Assembly (NCBI GenBank): GCA_944329255.1
Contig: CALVIA010000010.1
Location: 1 to 19,913, forward strand
DNA length: 19,913 nt
Direction: 5' to 3'
Origin: an uncultured Bacilli bacterium
Lineage (GTDB): Bacteria > Bacillota_I > Bacilli_A > RF39 > UBA660
Shown here: piece by piece, positions 1 through 6,098 of the stretch
Position numbering within the stretch: position 1 is the stretch's first letter
How the letters are laid out: each line of letters opens with the position of its first letter
Program-made: the position numbers and the translations under genes
Notes under the pieces: generated by a model
What the model was told of the DNA's origin: nothing
The model's input: only the letters and a program-made list of their open reading frames with translations
Databases searched by the model: none

Positions 1-263
1 GTATAACTTCTTTGTCTTTCTTTTCTTTCAGTTTTTTGTTTTTCATTATGTTGTTTTTCATACTCTTTTGTTATCTCTTTAAATCTTTTAACATATTTAT
101 AATTTAATGGTACTAATTCTAAATTTTTATAGCTATCTTCAATCCTTATATCAGGATTAGAATTATATGCTTTCTTTTCGCGTTTGTTATGAGAACCAAT
201 TTGTGCTAAATCGTGCGTAGTCATAATAGGTTCACTTCTAAATATTGCATAATTTAAATTCAT
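1..263 (-). CDS. MobV-family (Mob/Pre) relaxase, N-terminal part, runs off the window
   Basis: The first 87 codons are visible; the gene continues past the left edge. The protein opens with MNLNYAIFRSEPI and then LAQIGSHNKREKKAYNSNPD. This is the N-terminus of MobV/Pre plasmid mobilization relaxases, which nick one strand at oriT and start conjugative transfer. The HNKR motif (His25, Arg28) lines up with the HNER motif of pMV158 MobM, whose histidine is the catalytic nucleophile; the remaining metal-binding histidine motif lies outside the window. The stretch from about residue 60 onward is rich in Lys, Glu and Gln and probably helical. A clear ribosome binding site (GAGAGGAGA) sits about 8 nt before the ATG, which fixes the start. 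Codons such as ACG, CAC and CGC are less AT-biased than in the neighbouring chromosomal genes, in keeping with a mobile origin. Family assignment is from recall of the sequence, not a search. Confidence 0.85.
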   Translation of the reverse strand, partial: MNLNYAIFRSEPIMTTHDLAQIGSHNKREKKAYNSNPDIRIEDSYKNLELVPLNYKYVKRFKEITKEYEKQHNEKQKTERKERQRSY

Positions 264-290
264 TATATCAATCTCCTCTCTTTTTTAACA

Positions 291-335
291 AAATAAAAAG
301 AATATGCATTCAACATATTCTAGTGTTTATAAGAT
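291..335. promoter_or_regulatory. Candidate MobV oriT hairpin, or a minus-strand terminator
   Basis: Perfect 8-bp arms AGAATATG (299-306) and CATATTCT (314-321) enclose a 7-nt loop. On the plus strand the second arm runs straight into TAGTGTTTAT (320-329). MobV origins such as that of pMV158 are a hairpin followed by TAGTGTG/TTA with the nick at the slash, so this fits with one base missing. It lies about 30 nt upstream of the relaxase start, where MobV origins usually sit. Read on the minus strand, the same hairpin is followed by five T residues and could instead terminate transcription of the truncated lipoprotein gene. Both roles are possible. Confidence 0.5.
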
Positions 336-370
336 ACTAATTAAATTGATATAACCTCAAACTTATTCAT

Positions 371-679
371 TTATAAAAGTTGTGTACTTTTGTGTGTCAT
401 AACATAAACTCCATCACTATTTTTTAATATTATTTGTTCATGATTATTTGATTCATTTTTTAGACTTACTTTATAATTATCTTTTTCTTTATATGAAACT
501 TTAACATCATATTTATATATATCTTCATTATTTATTATTTCCATTTTTCCTTCAATATAATATGATTTTAAGTTGCTAATTTTTTTATTTAAATCTCTTA
601 ATACATCTTTTTCTCCATATTTTCCACATCCTGTTAAAATTAACATAAATGTTAAGAATATAAATATTATTTTTTTCAT
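371..679 (-). CDS. Small lipoprotein, LolA/GerS-like, probably truncated at its C-terminus
   Basis: A 102-residue protein. A signal peptide with a charged start (MKK), a hydrophobic core (residues 4-14) and a lipobox LTGC (Cys18) marks it as a surface lipoprotein. The mature part has alternating beta-strand character (IEGKMEIINNED, YKYDVKVSYKEKDNYKVSL, EQIILKNSDGVYVMT), which suggests the half-barrel of LolA-like or germination lipoproteins. Members I recall continue after GVYV.T with a conserved stretch and are around twice this length. Here the frame goes to HKSTQLL and stops, so the 3' part appears replaced by the adjacent mobile element. The start has a good binding site (AGAGGTG). A TATAAT lies at 707-712 upstream with no convincing -35. 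Function beyond lipoprotein is unknown. Confidence 0.65.
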   Translation of the reverse strand: MKKIIFIFLTFMLILTGCGKYGEKDVLRDLNKKISNLKSYYIEGKMEIINNEDIYKYDVKVSYKEKDNYKVSLKNESNNHEQIILKNSDGVYVMTHKSTQLL

Positions 680-787
680 TTTTCACCTCTTATATATTTT
701 CATTTAATTATATGGATAAATTTTTCTTTTATTCATGAATAGATTACTAAAAATTGTTCATTATAAATAATGATTAAAGGAGGATGT

Positions 788-982
788 ATGAAAACAGTTC
801 AAATCATAGCTTTAATATTAACTATTATAGGTGCATTAAACTGGGGTTTAATTGCATTATTTAATCTAGATTTAGTAGCTACTTTATTTGGAGATAGAAC
901 TTTAGTATCTTTAATTGTATATGGATTAGTAGGATTTGCTGGATTAATAAATATTGGACTATTAATAGATTTATTTGAATAA
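788..982 (+). CDS. DUF378-family small membrane protein
   Basis: A 64-residue protein beginning MKTVQIIALILTIIGALNWGL. It has two predicted membrane segments (about residues 3-23 and 41-62) joined by a short loop containing FGDRT. The GALNWGLIALFNLDLVA motif and overall length are typical of DUF378, a family of unknown role found in many Firmicutes. I place the start at 788, because the in-frame ATG at 770 precedes the ribosome binding site AAAGGAGG (775-782) and would translate it. The gene is divergent from the lipoprotein and convergent with truA, with a shared terminator directly after its stop. No convincing promoter was found in the 108-bp divergent spacer. Confidence 0.85.
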   Translation: MKTVQIIALILTIIGALNWGLIALFNLDLVATLFGDRTLVSLIVYGLVGFAGLINIGLLIDLFE

Positions 983-983
983 A

Positions 984-1040
984 AAAAAGACTTAATTTTG
1001 AATTATAATCCTTATAGGATATTCATCTTTAAGTCTTTTT
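984..1040. terminator. Bidirectional rho-independent terminator between DUF378 gene and truA
   Basis: Perfect 12-bp arms AAAAAGACTTAA (984-995) and TTAAGTCTTTTT (1029-1040) flank a 33-nt loop that can itself fold (ATCC TTATA GGAT). A/T tracts lie on both outer sides, so it works in both directions. The truA stop codon lies inside the right arm. Confidence 0.9.
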
Positions 1041-1760
1041 ATATTTAACATCATACAAATAAAGTCCTTCAGGTGGTGCAATTTTACCATAAGTACTTCT
1101 ATTTTTTGAATTTAGTATATCAATTATATTTTTATCTTTTGTTACACATTCAATTAACGCACCTACCATATTTCTTATTTGATATTTTAAAAATCCATTG
1201 CCAATAAATTTTAAATAAATTATATTATTTTTTTTTGTAACATTAATATCATATATTGTTCTTATATATGATTCTTTTTTTTCTTCTTTATTAGCAAATG
1301 CACTATAATCATGTGTCCCAATTAAATGTTTTAATTGAATCTTTAATTTATCAATATCTAATAATTTATTATATTGAAAAATATAATTTCTTTCTATTGG
1401 ATTATAATCTCCAATATTTATTTTATAAATATATATTTTTTTTAAAACATCATATCTTGCGTGAAAATCGTTTCTTACCAGTTTTATATCTTTAATATAT
1501 ATATCATTTGGTGTATAAGTATTTATAGCAGATTTCAATTTATATAAAGTTATGTTTTGATCTAAATCAAAATGTGCTTTTTGATTATAAGCATGAACTT
1601 TTTTATCTGTTCTTCCTGATGAATGTATTTCAATTTTCTTTCCTCCACTTATAAAATTTAAAGCTTTTTCTATTTCTCCTTGAATAGTTCTTAAATTTGG
1701 TTGTTTTTGATAACCACTAAAATTACTTCCATCATATGAAAATGTTATTAAATATCTCAT
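1029..1760 (-). CDS. truA: tRNA pseudouridine(38-40) synthase TruA
   Basis: A 243-residue protein of normal TruA length. It converts uridines 38-40 of the tRNA anticodon arm to pseudouridine. The start MRYLITFSYDGSNFSGYQKQ is the classic TruA opening, and GRTD at residues 49-52 supplies the catalytic Asp52. The usual GRTDxGVHA reads GRTDKKVHA here, so the glycine after the catalytic loop is Lys54. The second half keeps RNMVGALIE and the terminal APPEGLYL motif. The gene starts 4 nt after the ecfT stop with its binding site (GAGGTGAT) inside ecfT, so it is the last gene of the ECF operon. In many Firmicutes rplM-rpsI follow truA; here a terminator and accessory genes follow. Confidence 0.95.
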   Translation of the reverse strand: MRYLITFSYDGSNFSGYQKQPNLRTIQGEIEKALNFISGGKKIEIHSSGRTDKKVHAYNQKAHFDLDQNITLYKLKSAINTYTPNDIYIKDIKLVRNDFHARYDVLKKIYIYKINIGDYNPIERNYIFQYNKLLDIDKLKIQLKHLIGTHDYSAFANKEEKKESYIRTIYDINVTKKNNIIYLKFIGNGFLKYQIRNMVGALIECVTKDKNIIDILNSKNRSTYGKIAPPEGLYLYDVKYKKT

Positions 1761-1764
1761 TATA

Positions 1765-2505
1765 TCACCTCATAAATAAACATATTGCTAATAATGCAAT
1801 ATGCATTAAAATTATATTTTCATCACTTTTTGTAAAAAAATCTTGTTTATATTTTGTTCTTTTTTTTAATGGATTATATAATTTTATCTCTAAAGAATTT
1901 GAAATATCAATTGACCTTTTTATAGACAAATCAAATATTGGAAATATTATTGATATTATTTTTTCACATTTTTCTTTTATATTACCTTTAAAATTTAGAC
2001 CTCTACTTTTTTGTGATTTTAAAATTTTATCCGCTTGTATAAATATAATTGGTATAAATCTTATGGATAATGAGATTGTTAAAGCAAGTGAACTAGTATT
2101 AATTTTTAAAATTTTTAATGGAGATAATAATTTTTCTAATCCATATGTTATATCATTAGGTTTTGTAGTATAAATAATTAATATAGAGTAATAATATGTT
2201 ATTATTAATTTTAATATCGAAATAATTGTTAAATCAATATTTGTTTTTGAAAAAAAATTAATAATTACTATAAAAATTATAAATGGCATAATATATTTTA
2301 AATTTTTTAAATATATTTTAAATTTTATGTGTGTTAGTAAAATTAAAAATAATAAAAAAATTAAAATAATTAATAATTTAATAACATTATTTGTAATTAT
2401 TACAATAATTAATGTTATTAACATACAAAATAATTTTGTAAATGGATTTAACTCATGTATATCTGAATTTTCATTTATATATTTATTAATATGGAAGCTA
2501 TACAT
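1765..2505 (-). CDS. ecfT: ECF transporter transmembrane (T) component EcfT
   Basis: A 246-residue polytopic membrane protein. EcfT couples ATP hydrolysis by the two EcfA subunits to tumbling of vitamin- or metal-binding S components. Hydrophobic segments lie at about 26-57, 70-85, 92-113 and 229-245, with the long amphipathic coupling helices between about 150 and 215. The first coupling motif is present as QADKILKSQKSRG (Ser167-Arg168-Gly169, normally ARG). The second, normally EARGY, reads EIKLY (Ile207-Lys208-Leu209) and is therefore lost. The start overlaps the end of ecfA2 by 8 nt, which implies translational coupling. No S component is encoded in the window, so the substrate is unknown; in group II systems S components are scattered over the genome. 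Confidence 0.92.
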   Translation of the reverse strand: MYSFHINKYINENSDIHELNPFTKLFCMLITLIIVIITNNVIKLLIILIFLLFLILLTHIKFKIYLKNLKYIMPFIIFIVIINFFSKTNIDLTIISILKLIITYYYSILIIYTTKPNDITYGLEKLLSPLKILKINTSSLALTISLSIRFIPIIFIQADKILKSQKSRGLNFKGNIKEKCEKIISIIFPIFDLSIKRSIDISNSLEIKLYNPLKKRTKYKQDFFTKSDENIILMHIALLAICLFMR

Positions 2506-3295
2506 TTCTATAGACCTCCTTTATTAAATCATTTACTGTTGTTGAGTGTAACAATTTAATGTTTTTATCTTTTTCTACTAATTTCTCAAATAATAAAATT
2601 TTAGGAATAGGAATATTGTGTTCTTTTATTATTTTATCATTATTATAAAATTTATATTTTTCATCATAACATAGTAATTTACCATTTTCGATTGCAATTA
2701 GTTTATCTATAATTTGATATAAAAAATCTATATCATGACTTACAATTATAACGGTTTTATTATATCTATCTTTAAGTGCTTTTATAAGCCGTATAAGCTT
2801 CTTTTTATTGTTATAGTCTAATCCTATTGTCGGTTCATCAAACATAATAATTTTAGGGTTATATACTAATACAGAAGCAATTGCAACCATTCTTCTTTCA
2901 CCATTACTTAATTCATCTAATTTTTTATTTAAAATTTCTTCTTTTAATCCCACTATTTTTAAAACTTTACTAAGTTTATCAAATGACATATCAAAATTTT
3001 TTAGAGCAAATGATATTTCTTTTTTTACATTATTTTCAAAAAATTGCTCTTCAGGAAATTGAAAAATAAAACCTATTTCCTTTTTTATATTTGATATATT
3101 ATCAAAATCTATACTACCCTTTGTTGGTAATATTAGTCCATCGATTAATTCCAAAATAGTAGTCTTACCAGATCCACTTTTCCCTATTAATCCATATATT
3201 TTATTATCTTCTAATTCAATATTAAAATTATTTATTGTATAGTCTTTATTATCTATATCATACTTAAAAAAAACATTATTAAATTTTATTGCCAT
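2498..3295 (-). CDS. ecfA2: ECF transporter ATP-binding protein EcfA2
   Basis: A 265-residue ABC ATPase, the second of the ECF pair. Visible motifs are Walker A GKSGSGKTT (38-46), Q-loop Gln79 in FQFPEEQFFE (the EcfA2/EcfA' signature), signature LSNGE (129-133, where LSGGQ or LSGGE is usual), Walker B IIMFDE with Glu154, and the H-loop His187. The C-terminal part (about 195-265) is the ECF-type domain that helps dimerization. It overlaps ecfA1 by 10 nt upstream and ecfT by 8 nt downstream. The Q-loop and catalytic glutamate are intact, so this subunit's own Walker site looks active, while its signature motif carries an Asn in place of the first Gly. Confidence 0.93.
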   Translation of the reverse strand: MAIKFNNVFFKYDIDNKDYTINNFNIELEDNKIYGLIGKSGSGKTTILELIDGLILPTKGSIDFDNISNIKKEIGFIFQFPEEQFFENNVKKEISFALKNFDMSFDKLSKVLKIVGLKEEILNKKLDELSNGERRMVAIASVLVYNPKIIMFDEPTIGLDYNNKKKLIRLIKALKDRYNKTVIIVSHDIDFLYQIIDKLIAIENGKLLCYDEKYKFYNNDKIIKEHNIPIPKILLFEKLVEKDKNIKLLHSTTVNDLIKEVYRNV

Positions 3296-4092
3296 ATTAT
3301 ATTAACTAATTCTTTTATATTTGGATTAATTTCATTTATTAGACCATACAATTTTAATTTAATACACAAATCTATTTCAACAGGTAATTCTATTTTTAAT
3401 CTATTAAGTATTTTATCATATTGCATAACATCAAATGGTTTTCCATCCAACATTATTTCGCCTTCATTTAATATCAATAATCTATCAGAATAATATGACT
3501 CTCTTAAATCATGCGTAATATTAATTATTGTCATTCCATTTTTATGTAATGAATCTAAAATATTAAATAAATTATTTTTTTCTTCTACATCTATCATTGA
3601 AAGTGATTCATCAATAATTAATATTTTAGGATTATGTATAATAGCACATGCTAATGCAATTATACACTTTTCTCCCCCTGATAATTGGTTTGACTCTTTA
3701 TTTAAAAGATGTGTTATATTTAATTTTTTTGATAAATCATTAATTGTTTTATTAATTTTCATTTTTGAATAAGATAAATTTTCTAATATAAATGCTAATT
3801 CATCTTCTACTGTTTCACATAAAAAACTATTTTCTATTTTATCAAAAACAATACCAATATTTTTCCTAATTTCATATATATTTTTTTCATTTAATTTATA
3901 ATCACATATGGTAATATTTGAATCATTATTTATAAGTCCTGAAAGTATTTTTATCAATGTAGATTTTCCACTTCCATTTTTTCCGCATATTGTAATCCAC
4001 TCTTTTTCTTTTATTTTTAAAGAAAATTTATCAAATATTTTTTTGTTTTTATAACTAAAAGATAAATTATCTACATCAATAATATTTTTCAT
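3286..4092 (-). CDS. ecfA1: ECF transporter ATP-binding protein EcfA1, with altered Q-loop
   Basis: A 268-residue ABC ATPase, first gene of the ECF operon. Motifs: Walker A GKNGSGKST (37-45), signature LSGGE (137-141), Walker B ILIID with Glu162, H-loop His194. The Q-loop region reads IGIVFDKIENSF where the family has VFQNPDNQF, so the Q-loop glutamine is Asp84 (codon GAT) and the following N, P and second Q are also changed. The C-terminal domain with the ELPVEIDLCIKLKLYGL segment is typical of EcfA1. The start is supported by an AGGTGG binding site about 4 nt before the ATG and a promoter just upstream. It is most likely functional as the structural partner of EcfA2, but its nucleotide site may be impaired. 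Confidence 0.92.
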   Translation of the reverse strand: MKNIIDVDNLSFSYKNKKIFDKFSLKIKEKEWITICGKNGSGKSTLIKILSGLINNDSNITICDYKLNEKNIYEIRKNIGIVFDKIENSFLCETVEDELAFILENLSYSKMKINKTINDLSKKLNITHLLNKESNQLSGGEKCIIALACAIIHNPKILIIDESLSMIDVEEKNNLFNILDSLHKNGMTIINITHDLRESYYSDRLLILNEGEIMLDGKPFDVMQYDKILNRLKIELPVEIDLCIKLKLYGLINEINPNIKELVNIIWQ

Positions 4093-4112
4093 ATAACCAC
4101 CTGTTACGTTTT

Positions 4113-4141
4113 ATTATACACATTTTATTTTTTTGAGTAAA
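4113..4141 (-). promoter_or_regulatory. Promoter of the ecfA1-ecfA2-ecfT-truA operon
   Basis: On the minus strand a perfect -10 TATAAT (4113-4118) lies 17 bp from a -35 TTTACT (4136-4141, 4 of 6 matches). The predicted start of transcription is about 15 nt upstream of the ecfA1 ATG, which leaves just room for its ribosome binding site. Confidence 0.7.
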
Positions 4142-4200
4142 GTTTAAATTATTAAATAATAATATTTAAATTTTAGTAAATAATAATAATGGAGGTTGTT

Positions 4201-4371
4201 ATGAATAAAAATATTGATTGTAATGTACATAATTGTAAATATTGTGAGTGTAATTCAAATAAATGCATTTTAAATAGTATAAAAATATCTAGTTGTGGTA
4301 AGGATAATGCAAAAGAAAATACTATGTGCAATAATTATAAAAAAAGGACTGTTACAAAACTAAATAGTTAA
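4201..4371 (+). CDS. DUF1540-family cysteine-rich small protein
   Basis: A 56-residue protein with seven cysteines: CNVHNCKYCECNSNKC, then a pair further on in SSCG and NTMCNNY. This spacing and the VxNCxYC...N.C...I.I pattern are those of DUF1540, short cysteine-rich domains of unknown role common in Firmicutes and presumed to bind metal. I place the start at 4201, because the ATG at 4189 lies within the binding site (GGAGG at 4191-4195). The gene is divergent from ecfA1 across a very AT-rich spacer, has no clear strong promoter of its own, and is monocistronic, with a terminator hairpin that encloses its stop codon. Confidence 0.82.
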   Translation: MNKNIDCNVHNCKYCECNSNKCILNSIKISSCGKDNAKENTMCNNYKKRTVTKLNS

Positions 4372-4386
4372 TGTAACAGCCCTTTT
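4342..4386. terminator. Rho-independent terminator after the DUF1540 gene
   Basis: Arms AAAAGG-A-CTGTTACA (4342-4356) and TGTAACAG-C-CCTTTT (4372-4386) form a 14-bp stem with one mismatch and a 15-nt loop holding the stop codon. It ends in a short T run. A-rich and T-rich flanks mean it may also work in reverse. Confidence 0.88.
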
Positions 4387-4483
4387 AAATATAAAACTTA
4401 GTAATGTTTTATTAAAAGTGTTAACTTATTTATAAGTAAAAAAATTAAAACAAATATCAAATTATAATAATAAACCTTTTTAA

Positions 4484-4512
4484 TTGACTTTATTTATTAA
4501 GTAATATATTAT
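4484..4512 (+). promoter_or_regulatory. Promoter for the small membrane-protein gene at 4541
   Basis: A -35 TTGACT (4484-4489) and -10 TATTAT (4507-4512) are separated by 17 bp and lie about 30 nt before the ATG at 4541, whose binding site GAGG is at 4530-4533. The rest of the spacer (4387-4483) is plain AT-rich sequence with no gene. Confidence 0.6.
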
Positions 4513-4540
4513 AAAGTTTACTTAAAAATGAGGAAAATAA

Positions 4541-4902
4541 ATGAATAATGAATACAATTTTATAAATGATAAAGCTATTATTATCGATGAAAATTGTAAT
4601 TGTACACAAACCGAATATTATGATAAATTATATAATGTTTTAGTAAAAGAAAATTTAATAGAAACTATTGAAAAGGAAATAGAAGATTTAAAAGATCAAA
4701 AAGCAAATATAAATTTTCAAAATCAATTAAAAAATATGTTCTTTTATCAACAATATTAGTTTTTTTTACTATATTAATTCTACCAATGTTTATATGAGAA
4801 AATGATATATTTACAAATTCAGTTTTTGGAAAAGTTAACCTTTTATCGTTTACTAAAATATTTTTAGAAAAAAGTTCCAAATTTAATAAAGAAAAAAATT
4901 AA
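4541..4902 (+). pseudogene. Broken gene for a small coiled-coil/membrane protein
   Basis: The opening frame gives 72 residues: a polar N-terminus, then a likely coiled coil (about residues 38-62, ETIEKEIEDLKDQKANINFQ), ending in an unlikely tail NMFFYQQY. Reading one base back at the A6 run (4729-4734) continues the protein as KKYVLLSTILVFFTILILPMFI, a clear membrane segment, up to a TGA at 4795-4797. The same frame then stays open to TAA at 4900-4902, adding ENDIFTNSVFGKVNLL and so on. An intact ancestor would therefore be about 120 residues with at least one membrane helix. The binding site and promoter are intact, so transcription probably continues. A terminator follows directly. Two lesions favour a pseudogene; the A-AAA-AAT heptamer also permits programmed -1 frameshifting. 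Function unknown. Confidence 0.6.
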
Positions 4903-4917
4903 TTTTTTAATTTTATT

Positions 4918-4961
4918 AAAAAAAGATAAAATATAAATTAAATTATATTTTATCTTTTTTT
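4918..4961. terminator. Bidirectional terminator between the broken gene and the SDR gene
   Basis: Two perfect 19-nt arms (4918-4936 and 4943-4961) flank a 6-nt loop, with seven A residues at one outer end and seven T residues at the other. It serves both converging genes. The SDR stop codon lies within the right arm. Confidence 0.93.
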
Positions 4962-5696
4962 ATTTTGAATATTATATGAAATTTTTGCTAGTAATTTTGT
5001 AGGAGTGAGTCTTGTAAAAAATATTAATATTTTCATATATAATGTTGGAATAATTATCAATTTATTTTTAAACATTTTATCTATTGAATATTTTGCAACA
5101 TACTCGCTTGTAGTTGATTTAATTTCAAACTTAACATTCGCAACATTATTAAAGTTAGTTTTTACTGGTCCAGGACATAACACACTAACATGAACATTTG
5201 AATTCGTTTTTCTTAATTCTTCGTAAATTGATGTAGTAAGTCTTAAGACATATGCTTTGGTAGAATAATATGTTGCCATTAATGGCCCTGGTTCATATGC
5301 TGCACTTGAAGCAACATTCATTATATATCCTTTATCCCTTTTTATAAAATCTTTTAAAAATAATTTTGTTAATATATGTACTGCTCTAATGTTTACATTT
5401 ATCATATCTAATTCATCATCTAAAGATATATCATTAAATTCTCCGAATTTACCAAAACCAGCATTATTAATAAGGATATCTATATCTTGCTTTTTTATCT
5501 TATTATATAAATTTATACATTCATCTTTATTAGATAAATCACAAACTACATATGTACTATTAGGTATTTTTTTACTTATCTTTATTAATTTTTCTTCGTT
5601 TTTTGCAACTAATATCACTTCATGCCCTAATTTTGATAAATAAATTGCAATTTCTTTCCCTATTCCAGAAGATGCTCCAGTTACTAATGCCCTCAT
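4950..5696 (-). CDS. Short-chain dehydrogenase/reductase (classical SDR)
   Basis: A 248-residue classical SDR. It has the NAD(P)-binding TGASSGIG (6-13), CDLS (52-55, adenine-ring contact), NNAG (77-80), catalytic Ser130, Tyr143 and Lys147 in YYSTK, and the PGPV turn at 175-178. A hydrophobic C-terminal stretch (about 218-232) resembles membrane-associated SDRs of the DltE/YqjQ kind that act on lipids or ketoacyl groups. The physiological substrate cannot be read from the sequence. The binding site AGAGGTG is clear. The gene follows the rplQ terminator by about 25 nt. A TATAAT at 5714-5719 without a good -35 may be its own promoter, otherwise it depends on read-through. It interrupts the usual rplQ-ecfA1 neighbourhood. 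Confidence 0.9.
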   Translation of the reverse strand: MRALVTGASSGIGKEIAIYLSKLGHEVILVAKNEEKLIKISKKIPNSTYVVCDLSNKDECINLYNKIKKQDIDILINNAGFGKFGEFNDISLDDELDMINVNIRAVHILTKLFLKDFIKRDKGYIMNVASSAAYEPGPLMATYYSTKAYVLRLTTSIYEELRKTNSNVHVSVLCPGPVKTNFNNVANVKFEIKSTTSEYVAKYSIDKMFKNKLIIIPTLYMKILIFFTRLTPTKLLAKISYNIQNKKR

Positions 5697-5721
5697 TTTT
5701 TCACCTCTTTATTATTATAAC

Positions 5722-5749
5722 AAAAAAAAGAATAGTTTAAACTATTCTT
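5722..5749 (-). terminator. Terminator of the ribosomal superoperon, after rplQ
   Basis: A perfect 22-nt palindrome (5728-5749, centred on TTTAAA) is followed on the minus strand by a run of eight T residues (plus-strand A at 5722-5729). It begins at the rplQ stop codon. Confidence 0.9.
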
Positions 5750-6089
5750 AATCAACTAATTTTAAAATTACCATTAAAGCATCATCGCCTTTTCTTTCAG
5801 ATAATTTTAACATAGTTGTATATCCTCCGTTTCTTTCTTTAAAACGGTCTTTTAATTCAAATACTTTTTTTGTAGCAACATTATCATTTTGAAGAAAAGC
5901 TAAAATTTTACGTCTAGAAACTAAACTTCCATTTTTAGCATAAGTAATCATTTTATCAAAAGATTTTCTAACTTCTTTTGCTCTAGTTTCTGTTGTATTA
6001 ATAGATTCATTCATTATTAAATCTTTTGTTAAATTGGCTAACATGCTTCTTCTATGTTTATTGTCTACTCCTAATTTTCTATAAGCCAT
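5748..6089 (-). CDS. rplQ: 50S ribosomal protein L17
   Basis: A 113-residue protein opening MAYRKLGVDNKHRRSMLANL, the L17 signature. It contains the TTETRAKEVRKSFDKMITYAK helix region and ends in LSERKGDDALMVILKLVD. Length is normal for Gram-positive L17. It binds 23S rRNA close to the tunnel exit on the outside of the large subunit. It is the last gene of the alpha segment, 9 nt after rpoA, and its stop codon begins the superoperon terminator. Confidence 0.98.
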   Translation of the reverse strand: MAYRKLGVDNKHRRSMLANLTKDLIMNESINTTETRAKEVRKSFDKMITYAKNGSLVSRRKILAFLQNDNVATKKVFELKDRFKERNGGYTTMLKLSERKGDDALMVILKLVD

Positions 6090-6098
6090 GGTTTCCTC

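Larger units (their letters stand above)
1..397. mobile_element. Putative end of an integrated mobilizable element
   Basis: This stretch holds the start of a MobV relaxase, a candidate oriT hairpin, and the point near 386-397 where the neighbouring lipoprotein reading frame stops resembling its family and ends within seven codons. Near the junction is a small inverted repeat, AAAAGT-TGTGT-ACTTTT, at 375-391, the type of sequence that could belong to a recombinase attachment site. The recombinase and the other end of the element are not in the window, so the boundary is an inference. Confidence 0.45.

Noticed and set aside
707..735. Promoter for the lipoprotein gene
   Set aside because: There is a TATAAT at 707-712 on the minus strand but no -35 resembling TTGACA at 16-18 bp; mentioned only in the gene entry.
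770..787. Upstream ATG for the DUF378 protein
   Set aside because: The codons between 770 and 787 are the ribosome binding site itself; the family begins at the second Met.
4795..4797. TGA read as tryptophan (Mycoplasma code 4)
   Set aside because: Trp codons checked in rpsC, rplP and secY are TGG and the core genes have no in-frame TGA. One TGA in an already frameshifted gene is better explained as a stop or decay.
4665..4880. Minus-strand frame across the broken membrane-protein gene
   Set aside because: No binding site or family resemblance; the plus-strand reading has a promoter, a binding site, a coiled coil and a membrane segment.
5714..5742. Own promoter for the SDR gene
   Set aside because: A TATAAT is present at 5714-5719 but the -35 position (GTTTAA) is poor and the implied leader would be almost nil, so I do not list it as a feature.
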